A DNA stretch of 64,000 bases from Paractinoplanes rishiriensis (GTDB lineage Bacteria > Actinomycetota > Actinomycetes > Mycobacteriales > Micromonosporaceae). The DNA lies in the NCBI RefSeq assembly GCF_016862375.1, contig NZ_BOMV01000063.1, positions 79,552 to 143,551 of the forward strand, given 5' to 3'. Position 1 is the stretch's first letter. Every line of letters begins with the position of its first letter. A program made the translations under genes and the position numbers. The notes beneath the pieces are model-generated. The model was not told the DNA's origin, made no database searches, and saw nothing but the letters and a program-made list of their open reading frames with translations. Below are positions 15,648 through 24,498 of the stretch, in pieces.

Positions 15648-16514
15648 ATGGCAACACCACGCTCGGTGCGAGGGTGGCAGTTCGTCGCACCGTTCATGGT
15701 GGTCTTCGCGCTCGTGTTCCTGGCGCCGATCGGATATTCGATCTACCTGAGCCTGTACCGCAACCGGCTGGTCGGCGGCAACTCGTTCGTCGGGCTGGAG
15801 AACTACCAGCGGGCCCTGGAGGACGCCCAGTTCTGGGCGTCGTTCGGCCGGGTCGCGCTGTTCCTGGCGATCCAGGTGCCGATCATGCTGTTCCTCGCGC
15901 TGCTGGTGGCGCTCGCGATCGACAGCGGCCGGCTCTACGGCAAGGCGTTCTTCCGGGTCACGATCTTTCTGCCGTACGCGGTGCCGGCCGTGGTGGCCAC
16001 GCTGATGTGGGGCTTCATGTACGGGCCGCGGTTCGGCCTGATCGGCAGCATCAACGACACGTTCGGCGTCACGCTGCCCGACCTGTTCGGCGCCCGGCTC
16101 GCCCTCGCCTCCATCGGCAACATCGTGACCTGGGAGTTCGTGGGCTACAACATGCTCATCTTCTATTCCGCGCTGCGGGTGGTGCCGCACGCGCTCTACG
16201 AGTCGGCGGCGATCGACGGCGCCGGCCAGTTCCGGATCATCCGCGCCATCAAGCTGCCGGCCATCCGCGGGGCGCTGGTGATCGCCACCATCTTCTCGGT
16301 GATCGGCAGCTTCCAGCTGTTCAACGAGCCGGCCATCCTGCGCCCGCTGGCCCGCAACACGATCACCACGGACTACACCCCCAACCTGTACGCCTACTCG
16401 CTGTCCTTCTCCGGCCAGCAGTACAACTACGCCGCCACCGTCGCGATCATCATGGGCGTCATCACCATGGTCATCGCGTACGTCGTGCAGCTGCGCGGAA
16501 CCCGGGAGCGCTGA
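15648..16514 (+). CDS. sugar ABC transporter permease (MalF/UgpA type)
   Basis: A 288-residue inner-membrane permease, the first gene of the sugar operon, with GGGAGG upstream of ATG 15648. It has about six membrane segments. The EAA loop that contacts the ATPase is near residue 184 (YESAAIDGAGQFRIIRAIKLP). It forms a heterodimer with the next permease. No ATPase gene is in this operon, so as in many actinomycetes a shared MsiK-type ATPase encoded elsewhere is expected. Its stop overlaps the next start as TGATG. Confidence 0.93.
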   Translation: MATPRSVRGWQFVAPFMVVFALVFLAPIGYSIYLSLYRNRLVGGNSFVGLENYQRALEDAQFWASFGRVALFLAIQVPIMLFLALLVALAIDSGRLYGKAFFRVTIFLPYAVPAVVATLMWGFMYGPRFGLIGSINDTFGVTLPDLFGARLALASIGNIVTWEFVGYNMLIFYSALRVVPHALYESAAIDGAGQFRIIRAIKLPAIRGALVIATIFSVIGSFQLFNEPAILRPLARNTITTDYTPNLYAYSLSFSGQQYNYAATVAIIMGVITMVIAYVVQLRGTRER

Positions 16515-17368
16515 TGACCACCCTGCTGCGGCGGCGCAGCGTCACGCTCACCCTGCTCACCGCGCTGATGGCGATCTACAGCCTGGTGCCGCTGGTCTGG
16601 CTGGTGATCAACGCGACCAAGACCCAGGACAGCCTGTTCTCATCGTTCGGGCTGTGGTTCGGCAACGACTTCGCGTTCTGGAGCAACATCCGCGAAACGC
16701 TCACCTACGACGACGGCGTGTTCCTGCGCTGGCTGGGCAACACGCTGCTGTACGTGGTGGCCGGCGCCGGCGGTGCCACGTTCCTGGCCACGCTGGCCGG
16801 GTACGGGCTGGCCAAGTTCGAGTTCACCGGCAAGCGGGCCGTGTTCGCCACCGTGATCGGCGCGGTCGCCGTTCCGGGCACCGCGCTGGCCGTACCCACC
16901 TTCCTGATGTTCAGCCGGATGGGCCTGACCAACACGCCGTGGTCGGTCATCATCCCGTCCCTGGTCTCGCCGTTCGGCCTCTACCTGATGTGGACGTTCT
17001 CGGCGCAGGCCGTGCCGGACGAGATGATCGAGGCGGCCCGGGTCGACGGGGCCGGCGAGTACCGCACGTTCTTCACCATCTCGGTGCCGCTGCTCGCTCC
17101 GGGCATCGTCACGGTCCTGCTCTTCACCATGGTCGCGACCTGGAACAACTACTTCCTGCCGCTGATCATGCTGAAGGACCCGGACTGGTATCCGCTGACC
17201 GTCGGGCTCAACTCCTGGAACGAGCAGGCCCAGACGGCGGGCGGCCAGGCCGTGTTCAACCTCGTCATCACCGGATCGCTGCTCACGATCGTGCCACTCC
17301 TCGCGGCGTTCCTTCTCCTCCAGCGCTACTGGCAGTCCGGTCTGGCCGCCGGCAGCGTCAAAGAATGA
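16514..17368 (+). CDS. sugar ABC transporter permease (MalG/UgpE type)
   Basis: A 284-residue partner permease starting at ATG 16514, overlapping the previous stop by one base. It has six predicted membrane helices and the EAA motif IEAARVDGAGEYRTFFTISVP. The C-terminal end (LLLQRYWQSGLAAGSVKE) is the usual MalG-type finish. With the upstream permease it forms the channel of a CUT1-type carbohydrate importer controlled by the divergent LacI protein. Confidence 0.93.
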   Translation: MTTLLRRRSVTLTLLTALMAIYSLVPLVWLVINATKTQDSLFSSFGLWFGNDFAFWSNIRETLTYDDGVFLRWLGNTLLYVVAGAGGATFLATLAGYGLAKFEFTGKRAVFATVIGAVAVPGTALAVPTFLMFSRMGLTNTPWSVIIPSLVSPFGLYLMWTFSAQAVPDEMIEAARVDGAGEYRTFFTISVPLLAPGIVTVLLFTMVATWNNYFLPLIMLKDPDWYPLTVGLNSWNEQAQTAGGQAVFNLVITGSLLTIVPLLAAFLLLQRYWQSGLAAGSVKE

Positions 17369-17392
17369 ATTCCCCCCGAAAGGAACCCCTAG

Positions 17393-18733
17393 ATGACCAG
17401 ATTAGTCAGGCTGGCCGCCGCGGCGACCGCCGCCATGCTGGCGCTCACCGCCTGCGGTGGCGACGACGGTGACGACGGCGCCACCGGCGACACGGGCGGC
17501 GCGGCCGTCTCCGAGGCCGACGTCCAGGCCGCGCTCGACAAGGGCGGCAACCTCCTGGTCTGGGCCTGGGACAACACCATCAAGGACGTGGTGACCGGCT
17601 TCCAGGCCAAGTACCCGAAGGTCAAGGTCGAGCTGGTCAACGCCGGCACCGGCGACAAGCAGTACACCGCGGTGCAGAACGCGATCGCGGCCGGCAGCGG
17701 CGTGCCGGACGTGGCCCAGATCGAGTACTACGCGCTGCCCCAGTTCGCGCTCGCCAAGTCGGTCGCCAACCTGGGCGGGTACGGCGCCGGCGGCCTGCAG
17801 AGCACGTTCACGCCGGGCCCGTGGAACGCGGTGAACATCGGCGGCGGCACCTTCGGCCTGCCGATCGACTCGGGGCCGATGGCGCTGTTCTACAACAAGG
17901 AGGTCTTCGACAAGCACGGCATCCAGGTGCCGGCCACCTGGACCGAGTACGTCGAGGCCGCGCGCAAGCTGCACAAGGCCGACCCGAAGGCCTACATCAC
18001 CGGCGACACCGGCGACGCGGGCTTCACCACCAGCATGATCTGGCAGGCCGGCGGCAAGCCGTACCAGGTCGACGGCACCAACGTGACGATCAACTTCGCC
18101 GACCCGGGCTCCACCAAGTTCGCCACCACCTGGCAGCCGATGATCACCGAGAAGCTGGTGGCGCCGATCCCGCCGTGGACCGACGAGTGGTTCAAGGCGC
18201 TGGCCGACGGCACCATCGCGAGCCTGCCCACCGGCGCCTGGATGCCCGGCAACCTGGCCTCGGGCGCGGCCGCCGCGTCCGGCAAGTGGCGGGTCGCGCC
18301 GATGCCGCAGTGGGAGGCCGGCGGCACCGCGAGTGCCGAGAACGGCGGCAGCTCGCTGGCTGTGCCGGAGAAGTCGGCCAACAAGGCGCTGGCGTACGCG
18401 TTCGTCAAGTACGCGGCCGTCGACGAGGGCAAGGACCTGCGGCTCAAGGCGGGCGCGTTCCCGGCCACGTCGGCCGACCTGTCCTCGCCCGCGTTCCTGG
18501 GCCAGGAGTTCCCGTACTTCGGCGGGCAGAAGGCCAACGAGATCTTCGCGAAGTCGGCGCAGGGCGTCGTGACCGGCTGGTCGTACCTGCCGTTCCAGGT
18601 CTACGCCAACAGCATCTTCAACGACACCGTGGGTAAGGCGTACGTCTCGCCGACGAGCCTCGCCGACGCGCTGAAGAGCTGGCAGGACCAGTCCGCCAAG
18701 TACGGCACCGAGCAGGGCTTCACCGTCAAGTGA
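17393..18733 (+). CDS. sugar ABC transporter substrate-binding lipoprotein
   Basis: A 446-residue extracellular solute-binding protein (family 1, CUT1 class). The N-terminus is a lipoprotein signal with lipobox LTAC (Cys about 21) followed by an Asp/Gly-rich linker. The mature part has the typical VWAWDNTIKDVVTGF start, DVAQIEYYALPQFA, an ALFYNKEVFDKHGI hinge segment and NGGSSLAVPEKS. GAAAGGA precedes ATG 17393, 24 bases after the second permease. The neighbouring beta-galactosidase suggests a galactoside or galacto-oligosaccharide ligand. A hairpin just after the stop may make this the most abundant product of the operon. Confidence 0.93.
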   Translation: MTRLVRLAAAATAAMLALTACGGDDGDDGATGDTGGAAVSEADVQAALDKGGNLLVWAWDNTIKDVVTGFQAKYPKVKVELVNAGTGDKQYTAVQNAIAAGSGVPDVAQIEYYALPQFALAKSVANLGGYGAGGLQSTFTPGPWNAVNIGGGTFGLPIDSGPMALFYNKEVFDKHGIQVPATWTEYVEAARKLHKADPKAYITGDTGDAGFTTSMIWQAGGKPYQVDGTNVTINFADPGSTKFATTWQPMITEKLVAPIPPWTDEWFKALADGTIASLPTGAWMPGNLASGAAAASGKWRVAPMPQWEAGGTASAENGGSSLAVPEKSANKALAYAFVKYAAVDEGKDLRLKAGAFPATSADLSSPAFLGQEFPYFGGQKANEIFAKSAQGVVTGWSYLPFQVYANSIFNDTVGKAYVSPTSLADALKSWQDQSAKYGTEQGFTVK

Positions 18734-18739
18734 CACCGG

Positions 18740-18770
18740 AGGGGGCCCGTGCCGCCGGTGCGGGCCCCCT
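18740..18770 (+). terminator. intra-operon attenuating hairpin
   Basis: A 10-bp G+C stem, 18740-18749 with 18761-18770, and an 11-base loop, between the binding-protein stop and the RBS of the beta-galactosidase. It probably stops part of the transcripts and/or protects the upstream mRNA from decay. Confidence 0.65.
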
Positions 18771-18788
18771 GCCAGGCAAGGAGTTTGT

Positions 18789-20765
18789 GTGAGTTCCCCC
18801 CGCTGGCTGCGCCGCACCGGCGCGCCCCGCCTCGAGTACGGCGCCGACTACAACCCCGAGCAGTGGCCGCGCGAGGTCTGGGACGACGACGTGCGCGCCA
18901 TGCGCGAGGCCGGCGTCACCATCGTCTCGCTCGGCATCTTCTCCTGGGCGCGGCTCGAACCGGCCGACGGCGAGTTCGACTTCGGCTGGCTCGACGAGGC
19001 GATGGATCTGTTGCACGCCAACGGGATCCTGGTCGACCTGGCCACCGCGACCGCCTCGCCGCCGCCGTGGCTGACCGCCGCACACCCCGAGGTGCTGCCG
19101 ATCGACCAGCAGGGGCGCACGGTCTGGCCGGGTGGCCGGCAGCACTGGCGCCCAACCTCCAAGATCTTTCGGCGGTACGCGCTGCGCCTGGTCCGCGAGT
19201 TGGGCACGCACTACGCGAACCACCCCGCGCTGGCGGCCTGGCACGTCAACAACGAACTGGGCTGTCACAACCTCTACGACTTCTCGGACGACGCCGCCGT
19301 CGCGTTCCGGGACTGGCTGCGCTCCCGGTACGCGACGCTGGACGCCCTCAACCACGCCTGGGGCACCGCGTTCTGGTCGCAGCACTACACGGCGTGGGAG
19401 CAGATCCTGCCGCCCCGGCTGGCCGCCACCCACCCCAACCCGACCCAGCAGCTCGACTTCAAGCGCTTCTCGTCGGACGTGCTCAAGGACCACCTCATCG
19501 CCGAACGGGAACTGCTGCGCGAGCTGACCCCCGAGGTGCCGGTCACCACCAACTTCATGGTCGTCGGCGAGACGAAGGGCATGAACTACGCCGACTGGGC
19601 CGCCGAGGTCGACTTCGTGGCCAACGACCACTACACGCACCCCGGCCCGCGGAGCCGCGACGAGCTGTCGTTCGCGGCCAACCGGGTCGGCAACCTGGCC
19701 GGCGGCGCGCCCTGGTTCCTGATGGAGCACTCCACCAGCGCCGTGAACTGGCAGCCGGTCAACGTCCCGAAGCGCCCCGGCGAGCTGGCCCGGGACTCGC
19801 TCACCCACGTGGCGCACGGAGCCGACGCGGTGTGCTTCTTCCAGTGGCGGCAGTCGCGGGCGGGCGCCGAGAAATACCACTCGGCGATGCTGCCGCACGC
19901 CGGGACCGGCAGCGCGCTGTTCCGGGCCGTGGTCTCGCTCGGCGAGCGGCTGCGCGACCTCGCTTTCGTGGCCGGCACGCACCGCACCCGGGCCCGGGCC
20001 GCGATCGTCTTCGACTGGGAGTCGTGGTGGGCGGCCGAGCAGGACTCGCACCCCACCGACCGGCTGCGCTACCAGCAGGAGGCGCTCGACTGGTACTCGG
20101 CGTTCCTGGACCTGGGCGTCCGGGTGGACGTGGTGCCGGCGTCGGCCCCGCTGGCGGAGTACGCGTTCGTCGCCGCGCCGATCCTGCACGTCGTGCCCGC
20201 CGCGCTGGCCGAGCGGCTGACCTCGTACGTGCACAATGGTGGTCACCTGGTCACCACCTACTTCAGCGGGATCGTCGACGAGAACGACCACGTCTGGCTG
20301 GGTGGCTACCCGGGCGCGCTGCGGGAACTGCTGGGCCTGCGGATCGAGGAGTTCGCGCCGCTGCTCGACGACGAGAGCGCCGCACTCGACAACGGCACCA
20401 CCGGCACGCTGTGGACCGACCGGATCGACCTGACGTCCCCGGCCACCGAGGTGCTGGCCTCGTACAAGACCGGCGAGATGGCCGGCCGCCCGGCCGTGAC
20501 GCGACACCCGGCGGGTGCCGGTTCGGCCGGTTACGTGTCGACCCGGCTGGGTCCGGCCGGTATAGCCGCGGTGCTCGGCGAGTTCCTGGATCGGGCCGCC
20601 GTGCGGAGTGAGCTTCCCCCTGATTTGCGGGGCAGGGTCGAGCTGACGGTACGTGACGGCATACGCTTCCTCCTCAACCGCACCGACGCGCCGGTCGACC
20701 TCACGTCGCTCGGCGCCGACGTGCCCGTGCTCGCCGCCAGGGCTGTGGCGGCGATCCGCGCCTGA
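18789..20765 (+). CDS. GH42 beta-galactosidase
   Basis: A 658-residue cytosolic glycoside hydrolase family 42 enzyme that removes terminal beta-galactose from imported oligosaccharides. The GTG start at 18789 has AAGGAG about six bases upstream. An N-terminal TIM barrel carries the acid/base Glu156 in WHVNNELG and the nucleophile Glu313 in FLMEHSTSAVNW. A trimerisation domain (ARAAIVFDWESWW) and the C-terminal domain follow. There is no signal peptide. Position after the transporter genes and the LacI operators fits one galactoside catabolic operon. A 14-bp terminator closes the unit. Confidence 0.94.
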   Translation: MSSPRWLRRTGAPRLEYGADYNPEQWPREVWDDDVRAMREAGVTIVSLGIFSWARLEPADGEFDFGWLDEAMDLLHANGILVDLATATASPPPWLTAAHPEVLPIDQQGRTVWPGGRQHWRPTSKIFRRYALRLVRELGTHYANHPALAAWHVNNELGCHNLYDFSDDAAVAFRDWLRSRYATLDALNHAWGTAFWSQHYTAWEQILPPRLAATHPNPTQQLDFKRFSSDVLKDHLIAERELLRELTPEVPVTTNFMVVGETKGMNYADWAAEVDFVANDHYTHPGPRSRDELSFAANRVGNLAGGAPWFLMEHSTSAVNWQPVNVPKRPGELARDSLTHVAHGADAVCFFQWRQSRAGAEKYHSAMLPHAGTGSALFRAVVSLGERLRDLAFVAGTHRTRARAAIVFDWESWWAAEQDSHPTDRLRYQQEALDWYSAFLDLGVRVDVVPASAPLAEYAFVAAPILHVVPAALAERLTSYVHNGGHLVTTYFSGIVDENDHVWLGGYPGALRELLGLRIEEFAPLLDDESAALDNGTTGTLWTDRIDLTSPATEVLASYKTGEMAGRPAVTRHPAGAGSAGYVSTRLGPAGIAAVLGEFLDRAAVRSELPPDLRGRVELTVRDGIRFLLNRTDAPVDLTSLGADVPVLAARAVAAIRA

Positions 20766-20778
20766 ACATTCGGCGCGC

Positions 20779-20814
20779 GACCCGGTGGCGTCCCTGCCCC
20801 GACGCCACCGGGTC
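20779..20814. terminator. strong bidirectional terminator
   Basis: GACCCGGTGGCGTC (20779-20792) and its exact inverse at 20801-20814 with an 8-base loop. It lies between the end of the GH42 gene and the converging monooxygenase. Confidence 0.85.
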
Positions 20815-20830
20815 AACCCCAACCTCGGGC

Positions 20831-21896
20831 TCAACCGCTCGGGTGCGGCCCGGGCGGCTGCCAGTCCGACCAGCGGGCCATCGAGCGGATCGACACCCGC
20901 GCCGGCGTGAGGCGGATCGCCGCGTTGCGCAGAGCGACCGCGACCGGGTTGCGCAACTGCTGCCCGACGCGGCCGACCTGACGGGCCGCGCGGGACCTGC
21001 GTGGTGCGCGGATGCCGCAGCCGGTCGTAGGTGGCCAGCCCGTCCGGCGTCCCGAGGGCGTGCGCCAGCACGACCGCGTCCTCGACGGCCTGACCGGCGC
21101 CCTGACCCAGGTTGGGCGTCATGGCGTGCGCCGCGTCTCCCAGCAGCGCCACCCTACCGGCCACGTACGACGGCGGCGGGGACGGCAGATACCAGATGTC
21201 GCCGGCCAGAATCCGCTCCGGCGCGGTGGCGGCCAGCAGGTCGGGGATGGGCGCGTGCCAGCCGCGCAGGGCGGGCGGGAGCGGCAACCGCGCGTCCGGG
21301 GGTGCGGTGATCGCGGCGTACCAGTAAACCTGCCCGGCGCCGATCGGGACCGTGCCGAACTCGGTGCCCCGGCCCCAGGTGATCGTGGCCGGCACCGGGC
21401 CGGGAAAGTCGGTGACCGCGCGCCACGCGGTGCTGCCGCTGTACGCCGGTGCGGGAGTGCCGGGCCAGAACGTCGCCCGGACCACGCTGTTGATGCCGTC
21501 GGCGCCGACCACCAGATCCGCGTCCAGGTCGCGCGGATCGTCGACGCGGCAACCGGTCCGGACCACGCCCGCGGGCAGCGCCGCGGCCAGGATGCGGTGC
21601 AGGGCGGCCCGGTGGATGCCGTGCGTGCCGTCGGCGACGTCGAGCCGGGACAGCCAGCGACCGCGGTCGGTGCGGATGCCGCCGGAGGACGCCTCGGCGC
21701 CGGCGGCCCGGACCGCGTCGCCGACGCCGAGTGTGTCGAGGGCGCGCATCGCGTTCGCCATCAGGGTGAGGCCGGCGCCGGACCCGCGCAGCGCCGGTGC
21801 CTGTTCCCGGACGGTGACCTGCCAGCCGGTGCGGACCAGCGCCAGCGCGGCGGTCAGCCCACCGATGCCGGCACCGACGATGATTGCGGTAGCCAT
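20831..21896 (-). pseudogene. FAD-dependent monooxygenase, frameshifted near the 3' end
   Basis: A flavoprotein aromatic hydroxylase-type monooxygenase. The first 300 residues are intact: VGAGIGGLTAAL (Rossmann GxGxxG, residues 7-18), VVGADGINSVVR (DG motif) and LLGDAAHAMTPNLGQGAGQA (GD motif, about 272-291). After RLRHPRTTQV the frame leaves the family sequence. Reading one base over from the CCC run (GGG on the plus strand at 20992-20994) restores a normal C-terminus, RAARQVGRVGQQLRNP and RWSDWQPPG, ending at TGA 20833-20831. So one extra C breaks the gene, either a real mutation or a sequencing error. It is divergent from the TetR gene with a palindrome between them. Confidence 0.85.
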
Positions 21897-21903
21897 GCAC
21901 GTA

Positions 21904-21919
21904 TTCTACAGATGTAGAA
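21904..21919. promoter_or_regulatory. TetR operator candidate
   Basis: TTCTACA-GA-TGTAGAA, 7-bp arms with a 2-bp centre, in the 35-base gap between the divergent monooxygenase and TetR starts. Its position would let one regulator dimer control both genes. Confidence 0.75.
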
Positions 21920-21931
21920 GAAGGGGGTCGA

Positions 21932-22513
21932 GTGCGCGACCGCACCGCGAGGATCGCCGCCCTGGCCGACGCCGCGATCGGGCTGCTCGCCGAGGAGGGC
22001 GCGCGCGGCCTCACCCACCGGGCCGTCGACGCGCGCGCCGCGATGCCGGCCGGCACCACCTCGGCGTACCTGCGAACCCGGCAGGCCCTGATCGAAGCGG
22101 TGGTGGACCGCCTGGCCGACCTGGACGGCGAGCCGGCCCCACCGGCGCCGGCGGATGACCTCGACGGGCTCGCGGCTGGGATCGCGGCGATGCTCGACCA
22201 CCAGCTGAGCGAGGGGCGCACCCGGACGCTGGCCCGGTACGCGTGCCTGTTGGAGGCCACCTACCGGCCCGAGCTGCGGACGATCCTGGCGCACGGCGCG
22301 GCGTCCCGGGCCGCGGCGCGGCAGATGCTGGCGGCGGCCGGTGCCGCCGACGCCGCACGACGGGGCGACTACCTGGTCGCGTACCTGGACGGCTTGGTCT
22401 TTGATCGTCTCATCGGTGCCGGCGCGCTCACCGCGCCACCGCCGGGAACTGCGCAGTCAAAGGCTGATTTGACCGAGGCCGTACGCCTGGCGTTAAGTGC
22501 GGCGATGCGATGA
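21932..22513 (+). CDS. TetR family transcriptional regulator
   Basis: A 193-residue TetR/AcrR-type regulator started by GTG 21932. The N-terminal HTH runs from about 7 to 50 (ALADAAIGLLAEEGARGLTH, AGTTSAYLRTRQALIEAVVD). The C-terminal ligand domain is helical and includes RGDYLVAYLDGLVFDRL, as in TetR proteins paired with flavin monooxygenases. It should repress the divergent monooxygenase and itself through the 16-bp palindrome at 21904-21919. Its stop overlaps the ATG of the PlsC gene (ATGA), so it is also the first gene of a plsC-glycosyltransferase operon. Confidence 0.88.
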   Translation: MRDRTARIAALADAAIGLLAEEGARGLTHRAVDARAAMPAGTTSAYLRTRQALIEAVVDRLADLDGEPAPPAPADDLDGLAAGIAAMLDHQLSEGRTRTLARYACLLEATYRPELRTILAHGAASRAAARQMLAAAGAADAARRGDYLVAYLDGLVFDRLIGAGALTAPPPGTAQSKADLTEAVRLALSAAMR

Positions 22514-23241
22514 AGCCCTACGATGCGCCCATGCGTCGCGTGTTCTCGGTGGTGTACTGGGCTTTCATCGGGCTCACGTGTCCGGTCTTCTTCTTCGGCG
22601 CCGTGGTCGTCTGGCTGGTGACGCTGCCGTTCGACCGGCGCCGGGTCGCGCTGCACCTGTACTCGTCGGCGTGGGCGGTCTTCTACGTCCACGTCAACCC
22701 GCTGTGGCGCCTGCGGATCACCGGCCGCGAGCGGCTGCCCTGGCACGGCCCCGCGGTTCTGGTCGCCAACCACGCCTCGCTGATCGACATCCTGGTGCTG
22801 TTCGGCCTGTTCCGCCCCTACAAGTGGGTGTCCAAGCAGGAGATCTTCAAGGTCCCGGTGATCGGCTGGAACATGCGGCTCAACGACTACGTGCCCCTGG
22901 TCCGCGGCAGCGGCGCCTCGGTCCGCCGGATGATGGAGCACTGCGACCGCCTGCTGGCGGCCGGCTCACCCGTGCTGATCTTCCCGGAGGGCCGCCGCAG
23001 CGCCGACGGCTCGCTGCAGGCGTTCAAGGACGGTGCCTTCGATCTGGCCGTACGCCACCACGTGCCGGTCTATCCGATCGTGGTGACCGGGACCGGGCGG
23101 GCGCTGCCCAAACACGGCCTGGTCCTCCGGGAACACGTCGATGTCCGGGTCACGGTGCTGCCGCCGCTCGACCCCGCCGCGTACGGCGACGTGCCGTCGC
23201 TGCGGGACGCGACCCGGCAGGCCGTCGCGGACCACCTCTGA
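22510..23241 (+). CDS. plsC: 1-acyl-sn-glycerol-3-phosphate acyltransferase
   Basis: A 243-residue PlsC-type acyltransferase that puts an acyl chain on lysophosphatidic acid or a related acceptor at the membrane. An N-terminal membrane segment (about 12-40) is followed by the catalytic NHASLID box (H at about 86, NHxxxxD), the VPLVRG block, FPEGRRS (about 158-164) and VPVYPIVVTG, the four canonical acyltransferase motifs. Translation is coupled to the TetR gene by ATGA, and its stop overlaps the glycosyltransferase start as TGATG. The pairing with a GT4 glycosyltransferase hints at glycolipid assembly. Confidence 0.9.
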   Translation: MKPYDAPMRRVFSVVYWAFIGLTCPVFFFGAVVVWLVTLPFDRRRVALHLYSSAWAVFYVHVNPLWRLRITGRERLPWHGPAVLVANHASLIDILVLFGLFRPYKWVSKQEIFKVPVIGWNMRLNDYVPLVRGSGASVRRMMEHCDRLLAAGSPVLIFPEGRRSADGSLQAFKDGAFDLAVRHHVPVYPIVVTGTGRALPKHGLVLREHVDVRVTVLPPLDPAAYGDVPSLRDATRQAVADHL

Positions 23242-24437
23242 TGCGGATCGCCCACTTCTGCGACAGCCACGAGGGCCGCCCCGACGGCGTGTCCCGCTCG
23301 GCGGCCCTGACCGTCTCGTTGCTGCGGGCTGCCGGCCACGAGGTCGACCTGGTACACCCCGGCCCGCTGCTCACCCGTTCCGCCGAGGCCGGCCGGGTGC
23401 GCTCGATCCCGGTCCCGCGCCGTCAGGTCCGCGTCGCCCTGCCGTCCCCGCGCCCACCCCTGACCGGCCCGCCGTTGACCGGCCCACCCGACGTGATCCA
23501 CGCGCACACCGTGGGCCCGATCGGCATGACCGGCTTCCGCCTGGCCGAACGCTGGCGGGTGCCACTGGTGATGACCTGGCACACCGACCTGCTCGCCTAC
23601 GCGGATCACTTCCCGGAGATCCCCACCGGCGCCGCCTGGTGCGCGCGGCAACTGCGGCTGGGCTGGTCCGCCGCCGAGTTCCTGGAACTGACCCGCCCCG
23701 GCGCGGTCCGGCGGCACCGCCTGGCGGCGCTGGGCCAGGCCATGTTCGCCCGGCTGGCGGTGGCGATCGCCCCGTCGCCCAAGACCGCCGCGGGGTTCGC
23801 CGACTTCGCCCCGCTGCCGCCGGTGTGCGTCCTGCCCACCCCGGTCCTGCCGGTCGTTACCGTCCCGCTCGCCCGGCTCAAACGGCCCGGTGCCGTGGTG
23901 CTGTCGGTGGGCCGGGCCTCCGCCGAGAAGAACCCGGAGTTGCTGCTCCAGGCCTTCACCCACCTGCGCCGCACGGTGCCGGACGCCCGCCTGGTCATGC
24001 TCGGGGTCCGTCAGGCCCGGGCCGCCCTGTGCCGCCGCATAGCCGAACTCGACCTCGCAGCTTCCGTGGAGATGCTGCCCCCGGTCCCGCCGGGCGAGGT
24101 GACCGCCTACTACCGGGCGGCGGACGTGCTGGCGTTCTCCTCCACGACCGACACCCAGAGCCTGGTGCTGGCCGAGGCCGAGGCAACCGGCCTGCCGGTG
24201 GTGGCCGCCGACCCGCAGCTGGCCGAGCGTCCCGGCGGCGGCCCGCCCCGCCCCACCTGCCCACCGGAGCCGGCGGCCTTCGCCGCCGCCCTGCACCGCA
24301 TGCTGACCGATGCCACCTTGCGCGCCGAGGTGATCGACGCGGGCCTGGCCGCCACCGCGGCGTATCCACCGGAGCTGTTCCTGTCCCGCCTGGTCGAGGT
24401 GTACGCGCGATCCCGCACGGCCGAACTCCCCGCCTGA
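23241..24437 (+). CDS. GT4 family glycosyltransferase
   Basis: A 398-residue GT-B glycosyltransferase, overlapping the PlsC stop by one base. The N-terminal domain begins MRIAHFCDSHEGRPDGVSRS with VIHAHTVGPIGMTGF and MTWHTDL. The C-terminal donor domain has VLSVGRASAEKNPELLLQAF, then a Glu-rich LVLAEAEATGLPVVA that corresponds to the EX7E region. A tandem LTGPP repeat (two copies) occurs at about residue 74-83. It resembles mannosyl- or glucosyltransferases that act on lipid acceptors, fitting the neighbouring acyltransferase. The sugar donor is not determinable here. Confidence 0.87.
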   Translation: MRIAHFCDSHEGRPDGVSRSAALTVSLLRAAGHEVDLVHPGPLLTRSAEAGRVRSIPVPRRQVRVALPSPRPPLTGPPLTGPPDVIHAHTVGPIGMTGFRLAERWRVPLVMTWHTDLLAYADHFPEIPTGAAWCARQLRLGWSAAEFLELTRPGAVRRHRLAALGQAMFARLAVAIAPSPKTAAGFADFAPLPPVCVLPTPVLPVVTVPLARLKRPGAVVLSVGRASAEKNPELLLQAFTHLRRTVPDARLVMLGVRQARAALCRRIAELDLAASVEMLPPVPPGEVTAYYRAADVLAFSSTTDTQSLVLAEAEATGLPVVAADPQLAERPGGGPPRPTCPPEPAAFAAALHRMLTDATLRAEVIDAGLAATAAYPPELFLSRLVEVYARSRTAELPA

Positions 24438-24498
24438 TCTGGCGCGCGCCGGGCGAGCGTTCGGCGGTATCTGTCGGTTGGCCGGGGCGGATGCGACG

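Noticed and set aside
18726..21896. A 1056-codon minus-strand open frame
   Set aside because: Only its first 300 codons are a real monooxygenase; the rest is antisense to the GH42 gene and exists because of a frameshift and G+C-biased third positions.
23464..23500. Tandem LTGPP repeat as a mobile or regulatory repeat
   Set aside because: It is in frame inside the GT4 gene and only two copies long, a simple linker.
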